Assembly (NCBI GenBank): GCA_025350105.1
Contig: JANXYJ010000137.1
Coordinates: 1-64,000, forward strand
DNA length: 64,000 nt
DNA from: Terriglobia bacterium
Lineage (GTDB): Bacteria > Acidobacteriota > Terriglobia > Bryobacterales > Bryobacteraceae
Direction of reading: 5' to 3'
Made by a program: the position numbers and the translations under genes. Shown piece after piece: positions 42,502 to 52,237 of the stretch. Within the stretch, counting starts at the first letter, position 1. Every line of letters begins with the position of its first letter. The notes beneath the pieces were generated by a model, which saw only the letters and a list, made by a program, of their open reading frames with translations, had not been told where the DNA came from and made no database searches.

Positions 42502-43227
42502 ATGCCCTCGCCTGTCGTTCCATCATTGTTGATTGACGTTCGGGGGTTGCGCTACCGCTATGCGGACGGCACCCTGGCGCTGGACGGCGTGGATTTCCAA
42601 TTGCACGGGGGAGAATGCGTAGCGTTGTTGGGCGCGAATGGCTCCGGCAAAACCACCTTCGCACTGCATTTGAATGGACTACTAAACGCTTGCGATGGCC
42701 GCGTAACTGCGTTTGGCGTGGAGTTGTCGTCGAAAACTTCTTCCGCCGATTTAAATCACGTGCGCGCGCGATTGGGCCTGGTATTTCAAGACGCTGATGA
42801 ACAATTGTTTCTGCCTACTGTGCTGGAGGATGTGGCGTTCGGGCCAGCGAATTTAGGGTTTGCGCCAGAGGAAGCCCGGCAGAGAGCCATCCGCGCCTTG
42901 CAGAAGGTGGGCCTGGACAGCGCGCGGGATAAAGCGCCGTATCACTTAAGCGCCGGCGAAAAGCGCCGCGCGGCGCTGGCCGGGGTGTTGGCGATGGAAC
43001 CGGACGTGTTGGTGCTTGACGAGCCCACGACGTCGCTCGATCCACCGGGCCACCGCGACCTGGTGCACTTGCTGCGCGGCTTGCCACAGACGAAATTGCT
43101 GGTTACCCACGACATTGACTTCGCCTGTGCGCTGGCCACACGGGCGGTGTTTTTCGAACGCGGCAAAGTGGCCGGGCAAGGCCCGGTGGCGGAAGTGGTG
43201 GAACGTTTTGGGTGGACGCGCAGCTGA
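42502..43227 (+). CDS. cbiO: cobalt/nickel ECF transporter ATPase
   Basis: A 241-residue ABC ATPase. Walker A LLGANGSGKTT (about 42-52), Q-loop LVFQDADEQLFLPTV with the ECF-typical Q-D-A-D-E/Q, signature LSAGEKRRAALAGVLAM, Walker B VLVLDEPTTSLD and switch His in VTHDIDF. It starts one base after cbiQ and completes a cbiM-Q-O metal uptake system. It could supply cobalt for the adenosylcobalamin-dependent mutase at 19.9 kb, but that link is inference. Only one ATPase gene is present, so it would act as a homodimer. Confidence 0.92.
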   Translation: MPSPVVPSLLIDVRGLRYRYADGTLALDGVDFQLHGGECVALLGANGSGKTTFALHLNGLLNACDGRVTAFGVELSSKTSSADLNHVRARLGLVFQDADEQLFLPTVLEDVAFGPANLGFAPEEARQRAIRALQKVGLDSARDKAPYHLSAGEKRRAALAGVLAMEPDVLVLDEPTTSLDPPGHRDLVHLLRGLPQTKLLVTHDIDFACALATRAVFFERGKVAGQGPVAEVVERFGWTRS

Positions 43228-43232
43228 GCGCC

Positions 43233-44150
43233 CTAGTTTGCCCGTTTTTTCGAACGCGGCATTGCCGTGGTGCTGGCGCCCAGTTCACGCAGATGGTCAC
43301 GCGCTTTAGGCGCCAAAGCATGGCTGGGATAACGCGCCAGGAAATCTTTGAACTCGACGATCGCGTCGGCACGGCGGGCTTTGATGTTCATTAGCGCGGC
43401 ACCTTTTAGATATAAGGCGTCGGGCGATTTGGGATTTTCAGGATAGCGCTCCAGAACCGCGTCGAAGGCGAGCACGGCGTCGTCATACTGTTTGGCTTTC
43501 CAATAAATATCGCCGATCTGATACTGGGCGGCGGGGGCGTTTTCCGACTGCGGAAAAAATTTGACGTAGTCATTGAACTCGCTCAGCGCCAGCTCATCTT
43601 TACCGCCCAACTTGTCGCGCGTCGCGCTTTGCCACAAACTGTCCGGAGTAACACCTGCGGGAACCGCGGGACCGGAGGGAGCCGCCACGGGAGACTGTGG
43701 CGGCGGAGGCGGTGCATTGATCGTACGAATCGCGCTGGATATATCGGCCAGCTTGCTGTCCAGATTATTCACGCGTTTAGTCAGATCGGTCACGTTCTCG
43801 CGGGTGGCGCGAACGTCGTCGGAAACCTGGTCCACCTTCACTCCGATGTTCGAAAGCGGAACTTCTGTGCGCGCCTGCTGTTGGTTTAGACGTTCGTTCA
43901 TGGTGCGTTCGAGTGTTGCGACGGTGGACGACAAACGCGAGGATTCGTCCAGCGCCTGGCGCAGCATGTTCTGAATGGCAGTGAGTTTCTGGTCCTGATC
44001 GGTGCGCATCTGCGTCAACTGGTCCTGCAACTGGGCGACGTCGCGTTGAATAGAGAGGATGTCTTCGCGCTTTTGCGCGTACAAGGGTTGCAGAATAAAG
44101 ACGGCGGAAAGTATGGCGAGCAGTGGTTGAGTCAAGTAACGACTACGCAT
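43233..44150 (-). CDS. cpoB: Tol-Pal system coordinator CpoB/YbgF-like
   Basis: A 305-residue periplasmic protein. Signal peptide RSRYLTQPLLAILSAVFI...YAQ; a coiled coil (about 25-130, e.g. DILSIQRDVAQLQDQLTQM); a Pro-rich linker; and a C-terminal TPR domain (DSLWQSATRDKLGGKDELAL, AQYQIGDIYWKAKQYDDAVL, YPENPKSPDALYLKGAALMN). ATG 44150 has GGGAG upstream. It is the last gene of the Tol-Pal block, separated from pal by 230 bases with repeat DNA. CpoB coordinates peptidoglycan synthesis with outer-membrane constriction in E. coli. Confidence 0.87.
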   Translation of the reverse strand: MRSRYLTQPLLAILSAVFILQPLYAQKREDILSIQRDVAQLQDQLTQMRTDQDQKLTAIQNMLRQALDESSRLSSTVATLERTMNERLNQQQARTEVPLSNIGVKVDQVSDDVRATRENVTDLTKRVNNLDSKLADISSAIRTINAPPPPPQSPVAAPSGPAVPAGVTPDSLWQSATRDKLGGKDELALSEFNDYVKFFPQSENAPAAQYQIGDIYWKAKQYDDAVLAFDAVLERYPENPKSPDALYLKGAALMNIKARRADAIVEFKDFLARYPSHALAPKARDHLRELGASTTAMPRSKKRAN

Positions 44151-44225
44151 GCATGGTCTCCCAAACGGGGTGGCGATCAAGTACAGACTCCCCTCCTTCT
44201 ACTATCGCTTAAAGGTGACTCCGTG

Positions 44226-44330
44226 CGCTCCCTGACGGTCGCGGCTTGGTGCTGGTCTAGAAAGGGCACTGGCTTACGGTCAAAGCTTAGTGCTGGTCTA
44301 GAGTGGACACTGGTGAAGCTCACGGCTTGG
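44226..44330. repeat. dispersed island-type repeat between pal and cpoB
   Basis: 44226-44255 carries CGCTCCCTGACGGTCGCGGC plus TTGGTGCTGG, matching 22123-22153 and the island. Two more degenerate copies follow: CTTACGGTCAAAGCTTAGTGCTGG near 44273 and AGCTCACGGCTTGGCAC near 44316, joined by TCTAGAAAGGGCACTGG and TCTAGAGTGGACACTGG, so this is a short three-unit array. The rest of the 44151-44380 gap shows nothing else. Confidence 0.75.
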
Positions 44331-44380
44331 CACCGAAAAGGCCACCCAGCCGTGAGCGTCAAGAAATACCTGAACGCGCC

Positions 44381-45211
44381 CTAATTGCCCTTGGCCAAAT
44401 GCGCGCGGCGGTTGCGTTGGTAGCAAGCCTCGTTGGTATCGGTGCAGATCGGGCGATCCTTGCCATAGCTGATGGTGCGAACCTTCGCGTCGGGAATCCC
44501 CAGACCCATCAGGAATTCTTTCGCCGCCGTAGCGCGCCGGTCACCCAGACCGAGGTTATATTCGGCGGAGCCGCGTTCGTCGCAATGGCCTTCCAGCACC
44601 ACGCTGAAGCTGGGATCGCTGGCGAAAAGCTGCTTTAAGGCATCGGCGTCGGCCGTCAGCGCCTGGCGGGCGTCAGCGCGGATGTCGCTCTTATCGTAAT
44701 CGAACATGGCGTCACCGCCGTTGGAGAAAGCCCCAAAAATCCTGTCGAATTGTTCGCTGGTGGACAGAGTGGGCACCGGGGGCGGAGGCGGAGGTGGCGC
44801 CGGCGGATTGGTCACTTCCAAGGTCACCGAACGTGTGTCCGTCCCCCCGGGGCCGCGAGCGGTGAGCGTATAAGTCGTCGTGCTCGCCGGATTTACCGTG
44901 CGGACTCCGTTGGCTTCCACGGCGCCGACAGCGTTGTCGATGGCAACGTCGGTGGCATTGGCGGCCTGCCATGCGAGTGTGGCGGTCTGCCCGCGCTGGA
45001 CCGAGCGCGGCTCCACCGTAAAGCTGTTGATGCGCGCGGCGGGCGCGGGAGGCGGTGGAGGCGGTGGCGGCGGCGCTTCTACGGTTCGCGCCACCGGTGC
45101 AGGGGGTGGGGGTGGCACCTTCTTCTTGCAGGCCTGCACGCCCACCAACAAAATCGTCGTGAACACCACTGCACCCACTGTCCTATAGGGTGTTCCATAG
45201 TTCATTCGCAT
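44381..45211 (-). CDS. pal: peptidoglycan-associated lipoprotein Pal-like
   Basis: A 276-residue lipoprotein. Lipobox LLVGVQAC with Cys28, then Pro-rich runs flanking an Ig-like bacterial domain (FTVEPRSVQRGQTATLAWQA, about 62-135) that is absent from the standard Pal. The OmpA-like peptidoglycan-binding domain follows: VVLEGHCDERGSAEYNLGLG, DRRATAAKEFL and ISYGKDRPIC. Pal anchors the outer membrane to peptidoglycan and binds TolB. The domain insertion makes it longer than the usual 170 residues. Confidence 0.92.
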   Translation of the reverse strand: MRMNYGTPYRTVGAVVFTTILLVGVQACKKKVPPPPPAPVARTVEAPPPPPPPPPAPAARINSFTVEPRSVQRGQTATLAWQAANATDVAIDNAVGAVEANGVRTVNPASTTTYTLTARGPGGTDTRSVTLEVTNPPAPPPPPPPVPTLSTSEQFDRIFGAFSNGGDAMFDYDKSDIRADARQALTADADALKQLFASDPSFSVVLEGHCDERGSAEYNLGLGDRRATAAKEFLMGLGIPDAKVRTISYGKDRPICTDTNEACYQRNRRAHLAKGN

Positions 45212-45245
45212 CCTAAAACTGCCTCCTTCAATTCCGCTAACTGAG

Positions 45246-46673
45246 TTAGTTTACTCCGTTTACCCATACCGGTTGCAAGTTATTTCCTTGCGTGGTCAAC
45301 TGCTTCACATTGGTACCATCGGCAAGCATGCTATAAACCTGCGTAGAGGAACCGCGCTTCGACGTAAAAACGATGTGCACTCCATCGGGCGCAAACCAGG
45401 GATTTTCGTTGCGGCCGGAATTCTGCGTCAGTTGCGTCACTTGGTGAGTGGCGGGATCCATCAGGAAGATATTGAAATTACCAGGTTCGAAGCCGCGGGT
45501 CCAGGCAAAGGCGATCTGTTGGCCATTGGGGCTCCAGGCGGGGTTGGCGACGTCGCCCTGGCCGTTGGTCAACTGCTCCAGGTCGGTGCCTTCCAGTGAC
45601 ATACGCCACATCTGCTGGCGCCCGCCACGGCCGGAGATAAACAGAACGTCGTTGCCGGTTTTGGGATTCACACGCGGGGAAACTTCAATCGCGCGGATGT
45701 TTGAAATGCGCCGGAAGCCGCCGCCATCCACGTTGCTGACGCACAACTGCACCCAACCGTTCAGGGCAGTGGCGAACAAAAGTTGTTTGCTGTCGGGGGT
45801 AAACTCCGGCGTCTCCACAACCGATGAGATGGGGTTGTAGAACGGCAGACGGCGGCCGCTGGTGGTCGAGTGAATACGAATTTGCGGGTTGCCGCCGGCA
45901 TAAGTGGTGAACGCCACCATGCGGCCATCGGGCGAAACCGCGGGCATCCCGGACACCGAATTGTACTGGGTGATGCGCGTTTGGTTGGACCCGTCGTAAT
46001 CCATGGACCAGATTTCGCGGTTCCCGGTGCGGTCCGACGCAAAGAATATTTTCGTGCCGGCCAGGCTTTTGGCGCCGAACTGCTGCAGAATATCGGCGGC
46101 GAAATCGCGGGCGACTTTCTTGGCCCCGGCGGCGTCCAGGGTGCCGAAGTAAACTTTGTTGATCATTTTGGCGCCGTTCACGTCGGCGTTTTCCAAACCG
46201 ACATTATAGAGCCAGCCAAACAGAGCCAGACGATTGTCCTGAACACCGGCGTATCCAAAAGCGAGATAATTGGCGCTGACCGGAGAGCCGGACCAATCGG
46301 TGAGCCAGGGACCGCTATTGCTAACCACCGGCGGCTGGCCGCGCCGTGGGTTCGGCGTGGTAACCGGCGGACGGAAATCCTGCGGCTGCTGCGGAACATT
46401 CAGCGGATAAGATGTTTTGGCGATCATCTTCAGTTGGCCCGAGCCGGCAAGTTCATCCCACAACGTGGAATTGAAAACGTCCATGTATCTTTGCGCGTCG
46501 CCGGAGCCGCGGAAATCCGGGACGGCGATCGATTGTCTCTCTCCCCCTTTAACGATGTCCCCTTTGAACTGCGCGGTGGAAAGCACGGCGCTGCCCAACA
46601 GTCCGCTGACCACCAAGAGCGTTATGACGAATCCAGCGCGCGGCATATTACGAATGAAGGAGTATATTTTCAT
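45246..46673 (-). CDS. tolB: Tol-Pal system beta-propeller protein TolB
   Basis: A 475-residue periplasmic protein. Signal peptide FVITLLVVSGLLGSAVLSTA; N-terminal domain with SIAVPDFRGSGDAQRYMDVF; C-terminal six-bladed WD40-like propeller from about 215 (KIFFASDRTGNREIWSMDYD, PAVSPDGRMVAFTTYAGG, PAWSPNGQQIAFAWT, PWFAPDGVHIVFTSKRG). The N-terminal domain has a Pro-rich insertion around 95-120. The start overlaps the tolA stop (ATGA). Confidence 0.95.
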   Translation of the reverse strand: MKIYSFIRNMPRAGFVITLLVVSGLLGSAVLSTAQFKGDIVKGGERQSIAVPDFRGSGDAQRYMDVFNSTLWDELAGSGQLKMIAKTSYPLNVPQQPQDFRPPVTTPNPRRGQPPVVSNSGPWLTDWSGSPVSANYLAFGYAGVQDNRLALFGWLYNVGLENADVNGAKMINKVYFGTLDAAGAKKVARDFAADILQQFGAKSLAGTKIFFASDRTGNREIWSMDYDGSNQTRITQYNSVSGMPAVSPDGRMVAFTTYAGGNPQIRIHSTTSGRRLPFYNPISSVVETPEFTPDSKQLLFATALNGWVQLCVSNVDGGGFRRISNIRAIEVSPRVNPKTGNDVLFISGRGGRQQMWRMSLEGTDLEQLTNGQGDVANPAWSPNGQQIAFAWTRGFEPGNFNIFLMDPATHQVTQLTQNSGRNENPWFAPDGVHIVFTSKRGSSTQVYSMLADGTNVKQLTTQGNNLQPVWVNGVN

Positions 46674-47455
46674 CGTTTGAACTCAAAAGTAAACTCTACC
46701 TGCGCGGAATCTTTCGGGAAGCCGGAGGGCAGCGGCGGAAAGCGGGCATCCGCCATGGCACGCTTCACGGAATTATCCAACGCCGCGTTTCCGCTGGATT
46801 GCAGCAAGTGCGGATTGCGCACACTGCCGTCGCGCAAAATATCAAACGCCGCGATCACTGGCGGCGCGGTCTGCACGCTGGCGTCGATGCTGCTGGTGTT
46901 CCACGCTTTCGCGAGGTTCGCTTCGATTTGCGCACCATAGGCCGCGAAGTTGGTCCCGAAAGTGGTAGCGTTGGTGCCAATCTTGCCGGCTCCGGGTGCG
47001 GCGGCATACATCATATTCGCTATAGACGGCGCTTGCTTCGAAAAAGTCTGATTGGCGTCCAGTTCGTTGAACGGGCGGAACTTTCGCAACTCACTGGCAA
47101 CATCGGCGGGGCGGCGCTTGTCCTTTATCTTCAGGGCCACCGCGTTGGGCGAAACCTTTTCTTTCTTGGGCTGCACCTTGGGGGCGGGCTTGATGGGCGC
47201 TTGCGGCACCTGCGATTCGGAATCGTTGGCCACAGGATTGGGGCGTCCCGCATGTGGCAACGGGATGGAGTTCACGGCTTCAATGCCGATGGCCCCGCCG
47301 CCGGCGTCCTTCGCGCCGAAGGTTTCTGCCGATGAGCTCATAAGACTGTAGATGCCGTACGCGGCAAACAGCGTTACATGGAAAATGACCGCCCACAGGA
47401 ATCCCCGGCGCAAAGACTCGTCCTGAAGATCGAGGATATCGGCATGCTGGGTCAT
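46670..47455 (-). CDS. tolA: TolA/TonB-like energy-transducing protein
   Basis: A 261-residue protein with one N-terminal membrane helix (FLWAVIFHVTLFAAYGIYSL), a Pro/Lys-rich periplasmic linker (APIKPAPKVQPKKEK) and a C-terminal TonB-type domain (PPVIAAFDILRDGSVRNPHL, LDNSVKRAMADARFPPLP). Position between tolR and tolB makes TolA the likely role, carrying force from TolQR to Pal/TolB. The central domain is shorter than in E. coli TolA. Confidence 0.85.
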   Translation of the reverse strand: MTQHADILDLQDESLRRGFLWAVIFHVTLFAAYGIYSLMSSSAETFGAKDAGGGAIGIEAVNSIPLPHAGRPNPVANDSESQVPQAPIKPAPKVQPKKEKVSPNAVALKIKDKRRPADVASELRKFRPFNELDANQTFSKQAPSIANMMYAAAPGAGKIGTNATTFGTNFAAYGAQIEANLAKAWNTSSIDASVQTAPPVIAAFDILRDGSVRNPHLLQSSGNAALDNSVKRAMADARFPPLPSGFPKDSAQVEFTFEFKR

Positions 47456-47489
47456 CGTTTGGCACGCGTTCCTAGGAACGCGTTTTCTT

Positions 47490-47930
<441 letters not shown>

Positions 47931-47934
47931 GGTT

Positions 47935-48630
47935 TTAGAGCGTTCTGGTTTCCTTGCGGGCTTCCTCGTACGTCCGCTCCGTCGTGTTGAGGAACTCCAG
48001 CGAAAAATCTTCCATGCGGGCCCCGAACTCCTTCACCATGTGCCCAAAATAATTGTAAAAGATTGCGGCGGGGATCGCCGCGAACAGGCCCAGCGCGGTG
48101 GCGAACAACGCGTTGGCAATACCGGGCGCCACCGTGCGCATGCTGGTGGAACCGGTGAGGCCCAGCGCCTGAAACGCTTCAATAATGCCGAATACGGTGC
48201 CCAGCAAGCCAATGAACGGAGAGACCGTTGCCACCGTGGCCAGTATATTCAGGTTGCGCTCCAGCTTGGCGATTTCTTCGCTGATGGCCAGTTGCAAGGT
48301 GCGCTCCACCGCCACGGGATTGGTGATGGTGCCGCGCGCGGCAATTTGCCGGCTGATTTCGCTATAGCCAAAATCAAAAACAGCAGAGACTGGCGCGCTG
48401 ACGTATTGCTGGCTTTGCGCCGCCACCGCGTCCATGCGGCCGGCTTTACGAAACACGCGCAGAAAAGATCGATTAGCCATGCGCGCACGGCGGAAGAAGG
48501 ACCATTTGGTAAAAATCACGCTCCAGGAAAGGAGAGAGGCAACCGCCAACACCGCCATAACCGCAATGGGGATGGGCTCCGAACTCTTTACCAACTCCCA
48601 GAAGTTCACCTGCAGGATAAGTAGGGCCAC
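47935..48630 (-). CDS. tolQ: TolQ/ExbB/MotA-like proton channel protein
   Basis: A 231-residue inner-membrane protein with three helices: IPIAVMAVLAVASLLSWSVI, LATVATVSPFIGLLGTVFGI and ALFATALGLFAAIPAAIFYN. The G-L-L-G-T-V-x-G-I pattern is the ExbB/TolQ hallmark. The start is GTG 48630. It heads the Tol-Pal operon, divergent from recN with about 104 bases between, and forms the proton channel with TolR. Confidence 0.94.
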   Translation of the reverse strand: MALLILQVNFWELVKSSEPIPIAVMAVLAVASLLSWSVIFTKWSFFRRARMANRSFLRVFRKAGRMDAVAAQSQQYVSAPVSAVFDFGYSEISRQIAARGTITNPVAVERTLQLAISEEIAKLERNLNILATVATVSPFIGLLGTVFGIIEAFQALGLTGSTSMRTVAPGIANALFATALGLFAAIPAAIFYNYFGHMVKEFGARMEDFSLEFLNTTERTYEEARKETRTL

Positions 48631-48720
48631 GCTTCCCCAATTGTAATCCCAAGCGGGTTAAAACAGAAGGGGGTGGAATTGTTTCAATAGAGTTTTAGGT
48701 GGCGGCCCCGCTCAGCCCGC

Positions 48721-48726
48721 TATAAT
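48721..48726 (+). promoter_or_regulatory. possible -10 box for recN
   Basis: A perfect TATAAT lies 8 bases before the recN ATG. No good -35 hexamer is seen at the usual distance, and transcription starting here would give an almost leaderless mRNA. Weak support only. Confidence 0.3.
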
Positions 48727-48734
48727 TTCAGTCA

Positions 48735-50396
48735 ATGCTGGTGGAGCTGACTGTAGACAATTTCGCGGTGGTGGAAAAGATCCGTGTGCGCTTTGACCGT
48801 GGCCTGAACCTGCTGACGGGCGAAACGGGGAGCGGCAAATCCATCGTGGTGGACGCGCTGGCTCTGCTTTTTGGCGGACGCGCCTCGGCCGAAATGGTGC
48901 GCACGGGAGCCGACCGTGCGCGCATCGCAGGCATCTTCGAGATTGGCAAAATGCCCTTGCCAGACGGGATTGAAGCTGAAGAGGGTGAGTTAATTGTGGA
49001 GCGCGAAATTCTGGCCAATGGAAAATCACGGGCGTTCGTGGGCGGACGGCCGGTGACGGCGGCTCTGCTGAGGGAACTGGGCACGCATCTGGGCGACATT
49101 CACGGTCAACACGATCAGCAACATTTGTTTTCGCCGGTGACGCAGCGCGAAATGCTGGATCAATTTGCCGGGGCGGAAGACACTCTGGCGGAAACCGCTT
49201 CGGTCTATTTGCAGTGGCGCAAGGCCACGGACGAACTTGCGGAGTTGGAGCGCACCGCGCAGGAGAAATTGCGCCAGGTGGATTTGCTGACGTTTCAGAA
49301 TTCGGAGATTCAAGCGGTGACGCCGCTGCCGGGCGAAGACGCGCAACTGGAAAATGAACGGCGGGTTTTGCGCAACGTGGTGAAACTGGAAGAGAACGCC
49401 AGTGCAGCCTATACGGCATTGTACGAAGATCCGGAAAGCGTGGCGGCGCAGTTGCGGACGGTGATCCGCCGCCTGGAGGATCTGGGAAAGATCGACCAAG
49501 GCGTGAATGATGTTCTTGTCGCGCTGCAACCGGCGCTGATCACGGTGGATGAAGCCTCACATGCATTGCGGCATTATTTGGGCAAGCTGGAAGCGGACCC
49601 AGCGCGCCTGGAGGAAATTGAATCGCGGCTGGCCGCGCTGGAAAAGCTGAAACGCAAATATGGCGCAACCGTGGAAGATGTAATCGCGTTTGGCGAAGAC
49701 GTCCGGCAAAGTCTGTTGGCCGTGGAGAGTTCCGGCGAAAGGCAGGCGGCGCTGCAAAAGCAGGTGGCCGAACTGGCGGCGGCTTATGAAAAAACCGCGA
49801 AGAAACTTTCCCAGTTGCGCCACGACGCCGCACGCAAGTTGAGCAAGCGCGTTCAGGAAGAATTGGCCGCGCTTGCCATGGAGAACACCAGGACGGAAAT
49901 GCGCGTGACGTCAGCTGAGTGGTCCGCCGCAGGGGCCGATGCAGTGGAGTTTCTCATCTCACCCAACGTGGGTGAAGAATTGAAGCCGCTCGAAAAAATT
50001 GCCTCTGGCGGGGAACTCTCGCGCGTTGCCTTGGCGCTGAAGACCTGCGTGAGCCCCAGCAAAACGGATAAGCACGCCATACCACGCACCTTGGTATTTG
50101 ACGAAGTGGACGCGGGCGTTGGCGGCAGCGCGGCGGAAAGCGTTGGCCGGCGGCTGAAAAAGCTTTCGGCCAGCAATCAACTGCTGTGCGTTACGCACTT
50201 GGCGCAAATCGCGGGCTTCGCGGATCATCATTTTTACGTCGAGAAGAATTCAGTGAAAGGCCGCACCGTGGCGACCATTGAAGAATTGGAAGGCGCTGCG
50301 CGCACACGCGAAATCGGGCGAATGCTTTCCGGCGAACGCGTAACGCCTGAAGCGCTGAAGCACGCCGAGCAATTGATCAAACTAGCGGCCAAATAA
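48735..50396 (+). CDS. recN: DNA repair protein RecN
   Basis: A 553-residue SMC-like ATPase of double-strand break repair. Walker A GETGSGKS at 29-36 near the N-terminus, GDIHGQHDQQHLFSPVTQRE, a central coiled coil (about 150-360), and the C-terminal head with LKPLEKIASGGELSRVALAL (signature) and TLVFDEVDAGVGG (Walker B). The length is normal. Divergent from tolQ; the nuclease gene follows after 5 bases. Confidence 0.96.
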   Translation: MLVELTVDNFAVVEKIRVRFDRGLNLLTGETGSGKSIVVDALALLFGGRASAEMVRTGADRARIAGIFEIGKMPLPDGIEAEEGELIVEREILANGKSRAFVGGRPVTAALLRELGTHLGDIHGQHDQQHLFSPVTQREMLDQFAGAEDTLAETASVYLQWRKATDELAELERTAQEKLRQVDLLTFQNSEIQAVTPLPGEDAQLENERRVLRNVVKLEENASAAYTALYEDPESVAAQLRTVIRRLEDLGKIDQGVNDVLVALQPALITVDEASHALRHYLGKLEADPARLEEIESRLAALEKLKRKYGATVEDVIAFGEDVRQSLLAVESSGERQAALQKQVAELAAAYEKTAKKLSQLRHDAARKLSKRVQEELAALAMENTRTEMRVTSAEWSAAGADAVEFLISPNVGEELKPLEKIASGGELSRVALALKTCVSPSKTDKHAIPRTLVFDEVDAGVGGSAAESVGRRLKKLSASNQLLCVTHLAQIAGFADHHFYVEKNSVKGRTVATIEELEGAARTREIGRMLSGERVTPEALKHAEQLIKLAAK

Positions 50397-50401
50397 ATCC
50401 C

Positions 50402-51319
50402 ATGAAAGTTTTAATCGCCATTATCGTACTCGCGCTGCCTGCGGCCGCTTGGAACGCCACCGGCCATCGCATCATTTCAGCGATCGCCTATGACCGCTTG
50501 ACTCCCGCTGCGTGGGCGAAGGTGGACGACCTGATCAGGGCGCATCCGGATTATTCCACTTTGTTTACAGCGGACGCGTTAACCGACTCGGCGGCACGGG
50601 CGCGCGCTGCATTCTTGTACGCCTCCACTTGGCCCGATGTGATTCGCGGCGACACGCGATTTTACGATGAGACCCGCCCGGACTTCGTGCAAACGCCACT
50701 CCTCCCCGGCTTCGCCAGTATGAGCCGCCACGTCACCTGGCATTACTACGACATCCCGTTTGCGCCCGATGGAGCCAAGCCCACTCTGCAATCGCCGCCC
50801 CACGCGCTGAGCGAATTGCGCCGTATGCTGGTACATATTTCGAGCGAACCTATGGCCGATGCTGCCTATGATCTTCCGTGGCTCGAACATATTTTGGGCG
50901 ACGTGCATCAGCCCTTGCATGCCACCACTCGTTTTCTGAAAGCACAACCCAAAGGGGATGCTGGTGGAAATTTTGTGTTCGTGGCGTCGAATGCAGGTCA
51001 ATCGATCACGCTGCATGCCTACTGGGACAATCTGGCGGGAACCGACCCAAGCGATGACGCGGTCAGCAAATTTGCCGCCAGCGTTACAGCGGAATATCCA
51101 GCGTCCAGCGATTTCAGCCTGAACCCCAATCGCTGGCTGAAGGAAAGCTTCAAGCTGGATAGATCAGACGTGTACTCATTTGGGCTGGGCACTGGAACCA
51201 AGGATCAGCCGCTGCATCTGTCCGCTGAATACGATGCCCGCGCGAAAGTGATCGCGCGCCAGCGCATTGCGTTGGCCGGTTATCGCCTGGCTGCGGTTTT
51301 GAATGAGCATTTCCGCTAA
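50402..51319 (+). CDS. S1/P1-type zinc nuclease
   Basis: A 305-residue secreted enzyme. Signal peptide KVLIAIIVLALPAAA, cleaved so that Trp17 becomes the N-terminus (WNATGH, Trp17 and His22), which in P1 nucleases binds zinc through its amine. Other zinc-ligand segments: TWHYYDIPF, WLEHILGDVHQPLHATTRF, GDAGGNFVF and LHAYWDNLAG. These enzymes cleave single-stranded nucleic acids and 3'-nucleotides. It follows recN by 5 bases, although their compartments differ. The identity is clear. Confidence 0.9.
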   Translation: MKVLIAIIVLALPAAAWNATGHRIISAIAYDRLTPAAWAKVDDLIRAHPDYSTLFTADALTDSAARARAAFLYASTWPDVIRGDTRFYDETRPDFVQTPLLPGFASMSRHVTWHYYDIPFAPDGAKPTLQSPPHALSELRRMLVHISSEPMADAAYDLPWLEHILGDVHQPLHATTRFLKAQPKGDAGGNFVFVASNAGQSITLHAYWDNLAGTDPSDDAVSKFAASVTAEYPASSDFSLNPNRWLKESFKLDRSDVYSFGLGTGTKDQPLHLSAEYDARAKVIARQRIALAGYRLAAVLNEHFR

Positions 51320-51388
51320 GCTACTTGCTCACCAAATGCGGAGCGTCTTTTTCATTTTCGGCGCACACGAATTCGATCAGATCTTCGT

Positions 51389-52204
51389 TCAACAAGATCT
51401 TGGCTTCACCGTAACGGTCCACGGCTTGGTGTAGGATTTCGGATCTTCCACTGTCACCTGCGTTTCCAAATTGCCGAAGTTAACGCGGCGGATGCGCTCG
51501 GTCATTTTGCCGGTTTCCGTCAGCGGACTGCCTTCCACATCCAGCCAAACGTCATCGCGGAATCCAGTGGTTTCCACCACCAACGTGTCGCCATCCCAGT
51601 GGCCCACGGAATAGCCGTACCACCAGGGCTGCGGATTGTTGTTCGGCAACTTGCGTCCGTCCATGAAGATTTGCCGCACACCTCCATTGGCTTCGTACAG
51701 CATCACAATCACCTGCGGCGTTTGAATAACTTTACGCGGCTGGGGATGCAGGTGGAGCTGCATTAAACCAATCGGCAGGCAATGCGCATCTGGATTGTCT
51801 TTGTTATTTTCCGAGCTGCGTTCCTTTCGCAAATTCATAGCCCACGGAGTGAACGGCAGGCCGCCTTTCACCTCAATGCCAATATTGAAGAACGGCGAAG
51901 TATTGGCCGTAACCGGACCCAGGCCCGTAGAGGCGCCGGGCACCGCAACGATTCCGTTGTTCGTGGCGGGTACGGTGATGTTGCCTCCGGCATTGGCGAC
52001 AGGTCCGCGCTCGCGATAGTATTCCCACAAACCGGTGAGATCGGGATGGCCAGCGGAGGTACGCGGCACGGGACCCAAAAGATCCGGTTTCCCATCCGCG
52101 GTTTTGGGAAAGCCCTGCGATGGAAAATTCGGCCACTGGGCCAGCAAATTCAGAGATACGGCGAGGGCCGCCACCAACACAAATCGACGAGTTAGATTTC
52201 GCAT
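51389..52204 (-). CDS. exported hypothetical protein, apparently frameshifted near the end
   Basis: A 271-residue protein with a signal peptide (RFVLVAALAVSLNLLAQ). Segments such as SAGHPDLTGLWEYYRERGP and GHWDGDTLVVETTGFRDDVW are typical of a large acidobacterial exported family of unknown function. It ends KPRSC at 51389, but a one-base shift near 51411 gives KILLNEDLIEFVCAENEKDA then PHLVSK and a TAG at 51321-51323; ends of this type (FVCAENE...) belong to the family. Either the gene is damaged by a one-base deletion or there is a sequencing error. The start ATG is in place. Function unknown. Confidence 0.75.
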   Translation of the reverse strand: MRNLTRRFVLVAALAVSLNLLAQWPNFPSQGFPKTADGKPDLLGPVPRTSAGHPDLTGLWEYYRERGPVANAGGNITVPATNNGIVAVPGASTGLGPVTANTSPFFNIGIEVKGGLPFTPWAMNLRKERSSENNKDNPDAHCLPIGLMQLHLHPQPRKVIQTPQVIVMLYEANGGVRQIFMDGRKLPNNNPQPWWYGYSVGHWDGDTLVVETTGFRDDVWLDVEGSPLTETGKMTERIRRVNFGNLETQVTVEDPKSYTKPWTVTVKPRSC

Positions 52205-52237
52205 GACATGTTCCTGATTTTGCCACTAAAGCCGGCG

